The notes beneath the pieces are model-generated. The model made no database searches. It was not told where the DNA came from and worked only from the letters and a program-made list of their open reading frames with translations. A stretch of DNA of 64,000 nt, taken from assembly GCA_963691715.1 (NCBI GenBank), contig OY829281.1:1178001-1242000 (forward strand). The letters are read 5' to 3'. This stretch comes from HXMU1420-13 sp963691715 (GTDB lineage Bacteria > Bacteroidota > Rhodothermia > Balneolales > Balneolaceae). How positions within the stretch are numbered: the first letter of the stretch is position 1; every line of letters begins with the position of its first letter. Of this stretch, positions 47,018-57,123 are shown piece by piece. A program made the translations under genes and the position numbers.

Positions 47018-49288
47018 ATGAATATAAAAACAATTCTAATCGTTGGATTGATTTCGGGCTTTTGGATTCAAACTAATGCGCAACAGAATGTAAGTGTATC
47101 TGGTTATGTTAGCGATACTACTTCTGGAGAAACATTACTTAGCGCAAATGTTGCTTTACTTGAGTTAAACAGAGGATCAGCAACAAATACACTTGGTTAT
47201 TTTTCTATTCCAAATATTCAACCTGGTACATACACCATCGCATGTTCCTACATTGGATACGATTTATTCACGCAAGAAATCACCTTAAAAGCCGGTGAAA
47301 ACTTAAGATTTAATATACAATTAGTCCCAAATGTATTTGAAAGTGAAGAGATAATCGTAGAGTCTGAAGCTGAACTACAAGAATTGAAATCTATAGGAAC
47401 TGCACAAATAAAAACAGAACTAATTAAAGCTCTTCCTGCGATATTTGAAGCTGATGTATTTAGATCTATTCAATATTTACCAGGAGTTAAGTCTGCAAGT
47501 GATTTTTCAAGCGGTTTGTATATACGAGGGGGAAGTCCAGATCAAACCCTGATTATGTTAGACCAAACTACCGTTTATAATCCTAGTCATTTTTTCGGTT
47601 TTTTTTCCACTTTTAATCCAGATGCAATCAAAGATGTGAGATTATACAAAGGTGGGTATCCAGCAGAATACGGAGGGCGACTTGGATCTGTCTTATCTGT
47701 TTACAACAAAGATGGTAATAGGAATAATTATCAAGGAACAATTACTTTAGGAATGCTAGCTTCCAGAGCTGCTATTGAAGGTCCAATTAAAAATGGTTCG
47801 TTTATGCTTGCCAGCCGTCGATCAACATTAGAACCTTTACTATCTGCGTTAAGGCAAAATAATGATAATATACCGTCATTATTCTACTTCTATGATTTTA
47901 ACGGTAAAATTAACTATGATGCATCATTAAATGATAAATTTCATTTAGCTTTTTATAGTGGAGCTGATAAAGTACGTTTTCCTTTTGCGGACGATGCAGA
48001 ATTTATTTTGAATTACGGAAATCAAACGGTAAGCGCAAATTGGACCCACATTTTTAATGAAAATATATTTTCTAACTTCATACTAACAGGTTCTCGATAT
48101 TTTAATTTCCCGGAGTTTGAATTTGGAGGCACTCCATTTGAGAGAGATAACAATATTTATGATTTTTCCCTAAAATCTGATATCGAATATTTACCGAATG
48201 AAAAGCACCAGATATCAACAGGTTTTTGGAGTGGCATGTTTACTTTAAGATTGCAAGATCGTTTCGATAATCAAAATAGTTTTAATACAAGAATTCATTC
48301 ACGATATGCAAGTACATATGTACAAGACACGTGGCGTCCAACGGATAAATGGAAAGTAATTGGAGGATTAAGAACCAGTTATTTTTCTGATGGGCAATAT
48401 CTGAGGTTAGAACCGCGTGCCTCCTTAGAATATTATGCTACCAATCGGCTTACATTACAAGCCGCCTATGGTAGATATAATCAATTTTTTACACTTATAA
48501 CCAATGAAGCCTTTTCTGGATTCGATCTTTGGCTTACTAGTGATGACGGTGTTAACCCTGCTTATGGCGATCAGTTTGTAATTGGCGCTAAAACTGTCCC
48601 TTTTGAAGATTATGGATTCGATATTGAATTATATTATCGAACGATGGAAAATCTTTTCGAACTAGACCCCTTTTTGCCAGATGCAGCGGGTTTGAGCTAC
48701 TCCGAGCTATTTCGAATAGGAGAAGGCTATGCTTACGGTACAGAAATGATGTTCGAAAAGAGAGTAGGTCGATTAAACGGTTATATTGGTTATACTTTTG
48801 GATATACAAGCCGAAAATGGCCTGGATTTAATAATCCCATTGAAGAACCAGATGGAACTGGTCGATTTTATCCTCCAAAATACGATAGAAAAAATGATAT
48901 CAAAATCATTCTTAATTATGATCTGAACAAAAAATGGACTTTTACCGGGGCTTGGGTATATGCAACAGGACAAGCATATACAGAACCAACTGGCAGATAT
49001 GCAATGTACGATGAACCATATTCAGGGGTACTTAGAAATGATTTATTATCGGTTGAAAAAGTAAATGCTGCCCGTTTACCTGCATACCATAGAATGGATA
49101 TTTCCTTTGCAAGAACAGGTACATTCTTTGGAGTGGGAAATACGGAATTGCAAATCCAAATAATCAATGCTTATAACAGGAGAAATGTGTGGTTCACTCA
49201 ATTTGATTTTGACAAAAATCCAGTAAAACAATCCGATGTAACATTACTTCCCATTCTTCCAGCAATCTCATATACACTTTCATTTTAA
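47018..49288 (+). CDS. TonB-dependent receptor, first gene of a receptor/DUF4249/DUF4159 operon
   Basis: A 756-residue outer-membrane receptor. Signal peptide (about 1-21, ending in TNAQ). The CarboxypepD_reg domain (about 25-105) has TSGETLLSANVALLELNRGS and PNIQPGTYTIACSYIGYD. The plug (about 125-235) has RSIQYLPGVKSASDFSSGLY, IRGGSPDQTLIMLDQTTVY and GGYPAEYGGRLGSVLSV. The barrel ends in SYTLSF with terminal Phe. No STN domain. The DUF4249 lipoprotein gene starts two bases after the stop codon. The pair mirrors that at 43110-46309 on the other side of ssrA. Confidence 0.93.
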   Translation: MNIKTILIVGLISGFWIQTNAQQNVSVSGYVSDTTSGETLLSANVALLELNRGSATNTLGYFSIPNIQPGTYTIACSYIGYDLFTQEITLKAGENLRFNIQLVPNVFESEEIIVESEAELQELKSIGTAQIKTELIKALPAIFEADVFRSIQYLPGVKSASDFSSGLYIRGGSPDQTLIMLDQTTVYNPSHFFGFFSTFNPDAIKDVRLYKGGYPAEYGGRLGSVLSVYNKDGNRNNYQGTITLGMLASRAAIEGPIKNGSFMLASRRSTLEPLLSALRQNNDNIPSLFYFYDFNGKINYDASLNDKFHLAFYSGADKVRFPFADDAEFILNYGNQTVSANWTHIFNENIFSNFILTGSRYFNFPEFEFGGTPFERDNNIYDFSLKSDIEYLPNEKHQISTGFWSGMFTLRLQDRFDNQNSFNTRIHSRYASTYVQDTWRPTDKWKVIGGLRTSYFSDGQYLRLEPRASLEYYATNRLTLQAAYGRYNQFFTLITNEAFSGFDLWLTSDDGVNPAYGDQFVIGAKTVPFEDYGFDIELYYRTMENLFELDPFLPDAAGLSYSELFRIGEGYAYGTEMMFEKRVGRLNGYIGYTFGYTSRKWPGFNNPIEEPDGTGRFYPPKYDRKNDIKIILNYDLNKKWTFTGAWVYATGQAYTEPTGRYAMYDEPYSGVLRNDLLSVEKVNAARLPAYHRMDISFARTGTFFGVGNTELQIQIINAYNRRNVWFTQFDFDKNPVKQSDVTLLPILPAISYTLSF

Positions 49289-49290
49289 TC

Positions 49291-50202
49291 ATGAATATAT
49301 CTTTTTTATCATTTTTAATATGTATCATAATATTAACATCTTGTGAAAATTATTCTCAAGATGACTATCAAGAATACTATGTAGTTGAATCATATTTAGT
49401 AGCCAACAGACAACTTCCCAATCTGAGACTCTCCACTACATCATCTATAAACCAATCTTATTCTTTTGAAGATGTTGCCGTAGGAGGTGCAGATGTTAGT
49501 ATTCGTTTACTCCAAAATGATGGCATTACAATCGATAGAATATTTCCATATTCGAGCGATTCTACAGGCATTTACTATTCCCTTGAACACCATAAGGTAT
49601 TACCTCGACGCACGTACCAATTACATGTATCTCTAAATAATGGTGCCGATATAATTACAGCCTCCACTATTATACCAGAAACTTTCGAAGTTTTAAGTGA
49701 AGTCCTAGATACTTTAGTATATCAGAGTACTGAACAACTAGAAATAACCATTTCCGAAACTTCTTCATTTGATGATCAAAGCGTGTTTATTTTTAATACA
49801 CTTGCCCAACAACCTCTTCCAGAAAACCTAACTCCAGTATATTTTGATTTTTATTCACAAGAGGATGGAAATAAAGCTGAAGAATTATTGACTGAGTTCT
49901 CCAATACCTCATCAGGATTATTAAATGAGGCAAATTTTAGTGTAGATACCGATGGATCTGTTACTATTAGATATCCATGGATTGCAGTTGCTTTTTATGG
50001 CGATAATAAATTGGTGGCTTCTACAGTAGATGACAATATTTATGATTTTATTCGTTCAGCATCTGTACAATTAGGGGGATCTACCCTCTCACCCGGAGAA
50101 ATTCAAAACGTAATTACCCGGATAAATGGAGGAATCGGTATATTCGGATCAATGGCATCAGATACAATCAAAACATTTATAAAACCGAATTTTGAGTTTT
50201 AA
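49291..50202 (+). CDS. DUF4249 lipoprotein
   Basis: A 303-residue lipoprotein with lipobox LTSC (Cys18). Beta-rich strands are followed by the DUF4249 hallmark INGGIGIFGSMASDT near the C-terminus. YYVVESYLVANRQLPNLRLS is the expected N-terminal strand pair. It starts two bases after the receptor stop codon, and the DUF4159 gene begins on the next base after its own stop. So it belongs to a tight operon and probably works as the receptor's surface partner, in the manner of a SusD-like protein but of a different fold. The ligand is unknown. Confidence 0.88.
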   Translation: MNISFLSFLICIIILTSCENYSQDDYQEYYVVESYLVANRQLPNLRLSTTSSINQSYSFEDVAVGGADVSIRLLQNDGITIDRIFPYSSDSTGIYYSLEHHKVLPRRTYQLHVSLNNGADIITASTIIPETFEVLSEVLDTLVYQSTEQLEITISETSSFDDQSVFIFNTLAQQPLPENLTPVYFDFYSQEDGNKAEELLTEFSNTSSGLLNEANFSVDTDGSVTIRYPWIAVAFYGDNKLVASTVDDNIYDFIRSASVQLGGSTLSPGEIQNVITRINGGIGIFGSMASDTIKTFIKPNFEF

Positions 50203-50865
50203 ATGTTCAAATTAATATTTTTTATTGGATTAACTCTTATACCTTTTGCATGTATTGCACAAAGTGATGGAAGTTTTGAAATTGCTCGAGTTCAATATCG
50301 TGGTGGAGGTGATTGGTACAACGATCCGTCTTCACTATCAAATTTAATTAAGTTCACAAACCGTGTAGTACCTATTTCTATACATACAGTTTATGATGAT
50401 GTGGCATTAGGTAGTTCAAATTTACATAACTATCCATTTCTTTATCTAACAGGTCATGGAACTATCACAGCAAATAACTCAGAAGTACAGAACCTTAGAA
50501 CTTATCTTGAACATGGCGGGTTTTTGTATGTTGATGATGATTATGGACTTGATTCACATATACGAAACCTAATGAACCGTGTTTTTCCTGACGAAGAATT
50601 AATTGAATTACCTTTTAGTCATCCCATCTACAATCAAGTTTTTCTCTTTGAACATGGATTACCTAAAATACATGAACATGACAATAAAGCTCCTCGGGGT
50701 TATGGATTATTCTATGAAGGGAAACTAGTAATGTTTTATACCTATGAGTCTAACTTAGGAGATGGTTGGGCTGATGTGGAAGTTCACAATAATCCACCTC
50801 AAAAAAGAGAAGAAGCTCTAAAAATGGGTGTTAATATTTTAGTTTTTGCTTTAACACGGACCTAA
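50203..50865 (+). CDS. DUF4159 exported protein
   Basis: A 220-residue protein with a signal peptide (about 1-19). It carries the DUF4159 pattern: FEIARVQYRGGGDWYNDPSS at the start, PFLYLTGHG in the middle and GGFLYVDDDYGLDSHIRN. The family looks like a glutamine-amidotransferase/ThuA-type flavodoxin fold without a proven activity. It is the third gene of the operon and begins on the base after the DUF4249 stop codon, so it is translationally coupled. An envelope role linked to the uptake system is likely, but its biochemical function is not known. Confidence 0.88.
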   Translation: MFKLIFFIGLTLIPFACIAQSDGSFEIARVQYRGGGDWYNDPSSLSNLIKFTNRVVPISIHTVYDDVALGSSNLHNYPFLYLTGHGTITANNSEVQNLRTYLEHGGFLYVDDDYGLDSHIRNLMNRVFPDEELIELPFSHPIYNQVFLFEHGLPKIHEHDNKAPRGYGLFYEGKLVMFYTYESNLGDGWADVEVHNNPPQKREEALKMGVNILVFALTRT

Positions 50866-50899
50866 AATTTATTTTTTAAAATCAAATTTTTTTACACCA

Positions 50900-52585
50900 T
50901 TGAAAATAAAAGAAATCATTTTTAAAAACTTGTTTATAAATTGTTTAAAACTGTATTGCATTTCACTTTTGATGATCTCATGTAATAGTTCAGGATATGA
51001 AGATGATAAAAACGATCAGATTAAAATTGATGACCCAGATTATTCTACCAAAGCTGAATTAGGTTATGATGGTTATTATGGTTATTTAGGATATTCTTCT
51101 ACCCCAGTCCCAGAATATGGGCTTGGAGTATCTTTTTATACAGCAGCTTGGGAACTTGTAGAAGATCCTCTTGAATTTTTTCAAATTGGACTACCTGGAA
51201 CATGGATAATACCAGATAATTCTGACAATCTTAGTACCCCACTATGTCCTACCGGTACACTTGCTAGAGAATGGTCAGCCTGGGGGCCAACATGGAATGG
51301 AGTTTTCCAGACTTTAGAGGGGGGGCTTGGATTTTGGGATAGTGATGTTTATAGACATAATTCACCTAAATTTAACATAAATGCTACCCCCCAATGTTAC
51401 GATTATGGCACCGAAAGCCCTGGTTGGGGATGGGGTAGATTAGCAGATGGTGCATTAACTGCACTTTCAGATAATCTATTAAGTATAGCTCAATTGTCAA
51501 ATAGATTATTAATTCCACCTGATGGCCTTACTTTCTCTGGAAATCCTGACGGTGAATTCATGGGATATGCTTACATGGCTTTGCCATTAACCGATTCCTA
51601 TCACAATTCAATAGTTTCAATCGGTAATCAAAGTTGGACAGGCTTTGTAAATACTGAAAATTTTAAAGGTCCAATTGCTTATTACTTACCAGAAACTTGG
51701 GCTAAATTGTCTGAATTTTATCCTGCAATAGAAGGCAGAGGGCTAGACAATAGAAAAGGAGTGATTAATGGTGGTGCTATGGAAATTAATAGAACAACAC
51801 ATTTCGAGGCTCTTGGTCCAGACAGGACACTCTATATCAAAGTGCCAAAATTAAATTTTCCAATTAAAGAAAACAAAGAAGCTCTTCTAGTACAGGACCT
51901 AATATTTTACAATGAATTAGCAATCTTTAATCGAGTTCTAGATTGGCGTATCAATAACGTTGAAACGGAAGAAGAATTTTCTGAAAGTGGAATGCTAAGA
52001 CCTTCAATTTCACCAAATCATTTCTTCCTAAATGTAAAAGGCGAAGATTCATGTTGTTTTGAAAATATAATTGAATCGTTTGTAGATAATGGTGGATATG
52101 GATTTCGATGGCTAGAATCTGATTTTGAAGTAGGCTCATTTCCTGAGTATTATAAATACGAAAATAATAAAATGGTACCAATCCTTGAATCAGAAGTACC
52201 TAGCGAGACCGAATTAGTTGAAGCAACTTTCCCAAACCGAGTAAATGGTGGCGCGTTTACCTCTCCAAATACCGGGAGTTGGGTTGAACCAGGTCCAGAA
52301 CAAGGACCTTTTACTACTACATTAAATGATGGTTCAACGGTTACATTTTATTGGTATAAATTTATCGACCAACCAGTCTTTCAACAATACAATTGGGATA
52401 ATGAGAAAAAAGAAGCGCTTCAAACTTTCATAGAAAAAATCCATCAAAAATGGGATTTAACACAAAACTATATTCCCCCACCTACCGTAGGTAATTTAGT
52501 CTCCATTGATGAAAATTTAATTGTAACCCCTCCTAGTGGGTATGAATATGGATATGTACCAATAGTAGTGCGTCAAGATAATTAG
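50900..52585 (+). CDS. Large lipoprotein of unknown function, end of the receptor operon
   Basis: 561 residues starting at TTG. The signal peptide ends at a lipobox-like MISC with Cys28; no ATG exists before that point. The mature start has a Gly-Tyr-rich stretch (GYDGYYGYLGYSS). The remainder is rich in Trp, Gly, Pro and Asn (PTWNGVFQTLEGGLGFWDSD, PGWGWGRLADGALTAL), with a few Cys pairs (SCCFEN). It reads like a secreted, largely beta protein with an aromatic carbohydrate- or ligand-facing surface. I do not recognise a family. It follows DUF4159 by 34 bases and is probably the last gene of the receptor/DUF4249/DUF4159 operon. Confidence 0.72.
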   Translation: MKIKEIIFKNLFINCLKLYCISLLMISCNSSGYEDDKNDQIKIDDPDYSTKAELGYDGYYGYLGYSSTPVPEYGLGVSFYTAAWELVEDPLEFFQIGLPGTWIIPDNSDNLSTPLCPTGTLAREWSAWGPTWNGVFQTLEGGLGFWDSDVYRHNSPKFNINATPQCYDYGTESPGWGWGRLADGALTALSDNLLSIAQLSNRLLIPPDGLTFSGNPDGEFMGYAYMALPLTDSYHNSIVSIGNQSWTGFVNTENFKGPIAYYLPETWAKLSEFYPAIEGRGLDNRKGVINGGAMEINRTTHFEALGPDRTLYIKVPKLNFPIKENKEALLVQDLIFYNELAIFNRVLDWRINNVETEEEFSESGMLRPSISPNHFFLNVKGEDSCCFENIIESFVDNGGYGFRWLESDFEVGSFPEYYKYENNKMVPILESEVPSETELVEATFPNRVNGGAFTSPNTGSWVEPGPEQGPFTTTLNDGSTVTFYWYKFIDQPVFQQYNWDNEKKEALQTFIEKIHQKWDLTQNYIPPPTVGNLVSIDENLIVTPPSGYEYGYVPIVVRQDN

Positions 52586-52631
52586 AATTTACATCTGACA
52601 CTAAAAATAGTATATAAAACTATAGTTTTTC

Positions 52632-52649
52632 CGTGTTAGGCGTGTTAGG
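52632..52649. repeat. Two tandem copies of a 9-base unit
   Basis: CGTGTTAGG occurs twice in succession in the short AT-rich gap between the convergent lipoprotein and dnaG genes. No function is apparent. Confidence 0.5.
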
Positions 52650-52743
52650 CCAAAAATGTTGTATACCTAGTATTGTATGCTAATCCGTTACTATATCCTT
52701 GCGACTGAATAAAACAAACTCTTCATCTTAAACATAGTTTTTT

Positions 52744-54762
52744 CTACTCTTTGCTCTTCATTTTATAAGAAAATACTTTAAGATTTTCTACTGGATCTTT
52801 CCACCCTTTAGGATCAGGATAAAAATCATCTGAATCAACCCGTTCTCTTTGTGTAATTTTTGATTGTATATCTGTTTGTAACTGAACAATTTTACGTTTT
52901 TCTTCACCTTTGGCTGAACGTAATTTTTGTGATAGTTCTTCCCTTTTTCTTTTAAAAAAACTTAGTTCTAATGTTTTAATGGTGCTTTTCGCAGTACGAT
53001 ATGGGCTTTTATCTTTTTCATATTTTATTCCAATTTTTTCTGCATGTCGTTCGCTGGCTGCATATTGTTCTAATAAAACATCACCCACTAATCTAGGAAA
53101 TGGATCACTCATGCCTGAGAATACGTTAATAGAAATTTCTTGTTTTGCCTTATATTTTGAAACAATATCACGATAGAAAAGTGCTAATTCCTGATCTTCA
53201 AATAATCGATCATTTGTGAGTGAACATATATATTCTACCATAGCATTACCATAAGTAATCATCAGACGGATTAACTCTTTTTCATAGATGGGTTTTTTGG
53301 CTGTACGTTTTTTTAACGGATACTCAGGCTGATGGTTTAACGAATCTTCTGGACTTATAGGGAAGTGCTCAGGAATAGGAATTTCATCTGATAAGGGATC
53401 ACTTTTCCTCTCTTCTCTACGTCTTGATCGTTGTTCATTTCTTTTTTTCTGATTAAGAATACGATCTAATTCTTCGAATAAATCTCTATCCGTTCCACGT
53501 CGGAACTTTTGGGTTTTTTGATGCAGATGCTGTACATAAACCTGTCTTTGAATTGATTCTTTTATATTAGAAATTGCCTCTAAGATCTCAGATATCACCC
53601 TAGCAAGCTGTATGGGCTTATCAAGCCGACCATCCTCATCTGCTTTTAGCATTAAGAAGTCGACAAAATCAGACGCTTCTTTTTGTTTGAGTTCATCAAA
53701 AGATTCTTTTCCATATTGTTTAACAAATGAGTCGGGATCTTCTCCATCGGGAAGCTCAAGGAGTTGCACTTCCATTCCCTCAGCAAGTGCAATATCAATC
53801 CCTCTTTTCATTGCATTTTGTCCCGCAGAATCAGCATCATAAATCATCAGTATTTTTTCACCATAACGGTGAAGAATTTTCATTTGCCCAGGAGTGAGCG
53901 CTGTTCCTGAACTTGCTACCACATTTTTAATCCCATACTCATTTAGTGTGATAACATCGGTATAGCCTTCAACTAAAATAACTTCCTTCTGCTTGCGTAT
54001 TTCATTTTTTGAAAAATTAACACCATAAACAACTTCACTTTTATTATACACTTTAGTTTGAGACGAGTTAATGTATTTAGCGGTTTTTTCATTACCTAAT
54101 ACTCTACCTGCGAAAGCTATCACTTTACTAGTTGGAGAAAATATTGGAAACATTAATCGTCCTCTAAATGTATCGTAATAATCTTCACCTCGTTTACTCG
54201 GTTTGATAAGATCTGCTTCCAACAGATATTGTAAATCAACTCCAGCACCCATCGCTGCTTTGTATAATTCATTCCCAGAAGAAGGAGAATATCCTAATCC
54301 AAAACGTTTTATGATATCAAGATTATAACCGCGTTTAGTTAGATATTCCTTGGCTTTAACTGCTTCAGGATTTTCAATCAAATTTCTATAATAAAATACA
54401 CCCGCATATTTCAATGCATGATACATTCCCTCTTTTAGCTGATAGTTCTCTGTTTGCTCCAAAGTGTGTTCTTCTTCTGGTATGAAGACTCCATATCTCT
54501 CAGCAAGTTGGCGAACAGCTTCTGGAAAACTAATTCCTTCTTGATCCATAACAATCTTGAAAACGTCACCAGTTTCACCACAACCAAAACATTTAAAAAT
54601 TCCCAAACTTGGATTAACTGTAAAAGAAGGAGTTTTTTCATTATGATAGGGACATAACCCTATAAATCCGCTTCCTGAGCGTTTCAATTTAACATAATCG
54701 GAAACTACTTCAACAATATCAGCAGCATCTTTTACTTCTTCTTTCTTTATATCGGAGATCAT
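52744..54762 (-). CDS. dnaG: DNA primase
   Basis: A 672-residue primase that makes RNA primers at the replication fork. The N-terminal CHC2 zinc finger (about 38-62) has CPYHNEKTPSF and FKCFGCGETGD. The catalytic core has the RNA-polymerase basic motif. The TOPRIM domain has ILVEGYTDVITL, with the metal-binding Glu, and MIYDADSAGQNA, with the Asp residues. A linker rich in charged residues (NQKKRNEQRSRRREERK) leads to the DnaB-binding C-terminal domain. The open frame extends 18 residues upstream, but MISDIKKEEV is the normal family start, so ATG 54762 is chosen. It is divergent from sucD. Confidence 0.95.
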   Translation of the reverse strand: MISDIKKEEVKDAADIVEVVSDYVKLKRSGSGFIGLCPYHNEKTPSFTVNPSLGIFKCFGCGETGDVFKIVMDQEGISFPEAVRQLAERYGVFIPEEEHTLEQTENYQLKEGMYHALKYAGVFYYRNLIENPEAVKAKEYLTKRGYNLDIIKRFGLGYSPSSGNELYKAAMGAGVDLQYLLEADLIKPSKRGEDYYDTFRGRLMFPIFSPTSKVIAFAGRVLGNEKTAKYINSSQTKVYNKSEVVYGVNFSKNEIRKQKEVILVEGYTDVITLNEYGIKNVVASSGTALTPGQMKILHRYGEKILMIYDADSAGQNAMKRGIDIALAEGMEVQLLELPDGEDPDSFVKQYGKESFDELKQKEASDFVDFLMLKADEDGRLDKPIQLARVISEILEAISNIKESIQRQVYVQHLHQKTQKFRRGTDRDLFEELDRILNQKKRNEQRSRRREERKSDPLSDEIPIPEHFPISPEDSLNHQPEYPLKKRTAKKPIYEKELIRLMITYGNAMVEYICSLTNDRLFEDQELALFYRDIVSKYKAKQEISINVFSGMSDPFPRLVGDVLLEQYAASERHAEKIGIKYEKDKSPYRTAKSTIKTLELSFFKRKREELSQKLRSAKGEEKRKIVQLQTDIQSKITQRERVDSDDFYPDPKGWKDPVENLKVFSYKMKSKE

Positions 54763-54911
54763 TTCGGATGATAGGTACAATGAGACAAAGGCACAAAACC
54801 TTTTATGGTATAACAAAAAAATATTTAACCAGAATAGTGCAAGACACTTAGCTACTTATCAATTCTGACCGTATATTCTTTCTATAAAATTACATTTAAA
54901 AAATACAAAGA

Positions 54912-55781
54912 ATGAGCGTACTCGTTGGAAAAGATACTCGCCTTATAGTTCAAGGTTTTACAGGTAGTGAAGGAAGTTTTCACGCAGAACAAATGATTGA
55001 ATATGGTACAAATGTGGTTGGTGGTGTTACGCCAGGAAAAGGTGGAATCACTCATTTAGATCGACCAGTATTTAATACAGTTGCAGATGCCGTCGCAAAT
55101 GAGGGTGCCAACACATCAGTCATTTTTGTTCCACCTGCATTTGCTGGTGATGCTATTACTGAAGCTGCCTTTGCAGGTATTAAAGTAATTATTGCTATCA
55201 CTGAAGGCATACCCGTTAAGGATATGATCGTAGCAAAACAGATTGTAAAAAGCCATGGAGCTACTCTTGTTGGGCCGAATTGTCCAGGTGTTATCACCCC
55301 TGGTGAAGCAAAGATTGGGATTATGCCTGGCCATATTTTTACTCCTGGAAGTGTGGGGTTAATATCTAGATCTGGGACTCTTACTTATGAAGCGGTTGAT
55401 CAATTATCTAAGGTAGGTTTAGGTCAATCAACTGCTATTGGGATTGGAGGAGATCCAGTAATTGGGACAACACATTTAGATGCTGTTAAGCTTTTTCAAG
55501 AAGATCCAGATACTGATTCTATTGTTTTAATTGGTGAAATTGGTGGTTCCGCTGAGGAAGAAGCCGCTGAGTACATTAAAGAGCATGTAACAAAACCCGT
55601 GGTCGCTTTCATAGCTGGCTCTACAGCACCTCCAGGTCGCAGAATGGGGCATGCTGGTGCTATCATAGCTGGAGGAAAAGGTACTGCACAAGAAAAGAAA
55701 AAGGCTCTCGCTAGTGCTGGTATTACTGTTGTAGAAAGTCCAGCAGATATCGGTGAAACGCTTAAAGGAATCTTAGTTTAA
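54912..55781 (+). CDS. sucD: Succinyl-CoA ligase, alpha subunit
   Basis: A 289-residue TCA-cycle enzyme subunit that binds CoA and carries the phosphohistidine. The N-terminal CoA-binding Rossmann fold has GFTGSEGSFHAEQM and VGGVTPGKGG. GPNCPGVITPGEAKIGIMP is the family signature. RRMGHAGAI carries the phosphorylated His247. The length is standard. The usual partner sucC (beta subunit) is not adjacent; the next gene is convergent glgC, so the two subunits are encoded apart. A strong terminator follows 17 bases after the stop codon. Confidence 0.96.
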   Translation: MSVLVGKDTRLIVQGFTGSEGSFHAEQMIEYGTNVVGGVTPGKGGITHLDRPVFNTVADAVANEGANTSVIFVPPAFAGDAITEAAFAGIKVIIAITEGIPVKDMIVAKQIVKSHGATLVGPNCPGVITPGEAKIGIMPGHIFTPGSVGLISRSGTLTYEAVDQLSKVGLGQSTAIGIGGDPVIGTTHLDAVKLFQEDPDTDSIVLIGEIGGSAEEEAAEYIKEHVTKPVVAFIAGSTAPPGRRMGHAGAIIAGGKGTAQEKKKALASAGITVVESPADIGETLKGILV

Positions 55782-55797
55782 ATTCTTTCTTTGATTT

Positions 55798-55834
55798 AAA
55801 ACGCCTTCTATTAAAAATTGAAGGCGTTTTTTTT
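55798..55834. terminator. Bidirectional terminator between sucD and glgC
   Basis: AAAACGCCTTC pairs with GAAGGCGTTTT around an 11-base loop, with T runs on both strands. It ends both convergent genes. Confidence 0.93.
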
Positions 55835-55841
55835 GACATTC

Positions 55842-57116
55842 TTACCCAATAGAAATTCCATTAGGCACTGTTTTTCCTTTTGGAACAATCACAATACCAT
55901 CACGAACATAATGATATTTGTGATCTCCATCTGGTAGATGGTCTCCTCCTACTATACGTACATCATCTCCAATACTTACATTTTTATCTATTATACAGTT
56001 ACTAATAAAACATCGCTGTCCAATACCTTTAGCTGGTTTATCTGCAGTAACATTATCAATAAATTCTTTGGATTGATAAAAATCATTCCCCATTACAATG
56101 GAGTGTTCAACCGTAGTATCTTTTCCTATGCGTGACCTTATACCTATTACTGAGCGTACTATTCGACTTGCTTCAATAATTGCACCTTCAGATAAAAGTG
56201 TGTTTTCAAGAGTCGTTCCCATTACTTTCGATGGAGGTAGTAAACGTGCTCTCGTATAAACTGCATTTTCATTATCGTACATATTGAATTCTGGAAACGT
56301 ATCTGACATTTCCAAATTAGCTTCGAAAAAGGCTTTAATGGTTCCAATATCAGTCCAATATCCACCATATTCATAACTACTCACCTTTAAACCTTCGTCT
56401 AAGGTTTTTGGGATGATTTCCTTACCAAAATCTGTAGAATCAGGATTCCGCTCCAAAAGGTCGAGTAACGTTTCGCGGTTAAATACATAAATTCCCATTG
56501 AAGCTAAATAATGACGGCCTTTAGAGGCATATTCTTCAGGAACTTTAGAACCCCATTTTGTAAGCTCTTCTATAGCTGGTTTCTCAACAAAACTATCAAT
56601 CAGACCATGTTCATTGGTTTTCATTATTCCAAAGCCTGTGGCATCTTGGTCATTAACAGGAATAGTAGCAACGGTAAGATGTGATCCATTTTCTTTATGA
56701 CGAGCCATTAATTTCCGGTAATCCATTTGATATAATTGATCGCCCGAAAGAATCAATACATGCTCATAATTATGGTTTTCTAGGTGTCTTATGCATTGAC
56801 GCACAGCATCTGCTGTACCCTGAAACCAATTTGCATTATCTGCGGTCTGTTCAGCAGCGAGTATATCAACAAAACCCCTACTAAACATGTCAAAATTAAA
56901 TGAATTTTTAATATGTCTATTAAGTGATGCAGAATTGAACTGGGTGAGTACATAGATTCGACGTATGTCGGAGTTCAAACAGTTAGAAATGGGTATATCA
57001 ACTAATCTATATTTACCACCAATAGGTACCGCTGGTTTAGAGCGATGTCCCGTTAGAGGAAATAATCGGCTTCCTCTTCCTCCTCCAAGAATGATTGCAA
57101 TAACAGAGTCTTTCAT
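55842..57116 (-). CDS. glgC: Glucose-1-phosphate adenylyltransferase
   Basis: A 424-residue enzyme making ADP-glucose, the committed step of glycogen synthesis. The N-terminal nucleotidyltransferase signature is LGGGRGSRLFPLTGHRSKPA. Later come WFQGTADAVRQ, ILSGDQLYQMDY and FVEKPA. A C-terminal left-handed beta-helix (about 300-424, SRIGKDTTVEHSIVMGND) completes the protein. It lies seven bases after glgA on the same strand, so glgA-glgC is an operon. Allosteric control by glycolytic metabolites is usual for the family but cannot be read here. Confidence 0.95.
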   Translation of the reverse strand: MKDSVIAIILGGGRGSRLFPLTGHRSKPAVPIGGKYRLVDIPISNCLNSDIRRIYVLTQFNSASLNRHIKNSFNFDMFSRGFVDILAAEQTADNANWFQGTADAVRQCIRHLENHNYEHVLILSGDQLYQMDYRKLMARHKENGSHLTVATIPVNDQDATGFGIMKTNEHGLIDSFVEKPAIEELTKWGSKVPEEYASKGRHYLASMGIYVFNRETLLDLLERNPDSTDFGKEIIPKTLDEGLKVSSYEYGGYWTDIGTIKAFFEANLEMSDTFPEFNMYDNENAVYTRARLLPPSKVMGTTLENTLLSEGAIIEASRIVRSVIGIRSRIGKDTTVEHSIVMGNDFYQSKEFIDNVTADKPAKGIGQRCFISNCIIDKNVSIGDDVRIVGGDHLPDGDHKYHYVRDGIVIVPKGKTVPNGISIG

Positions 57117-57123
57117 TATGTCT

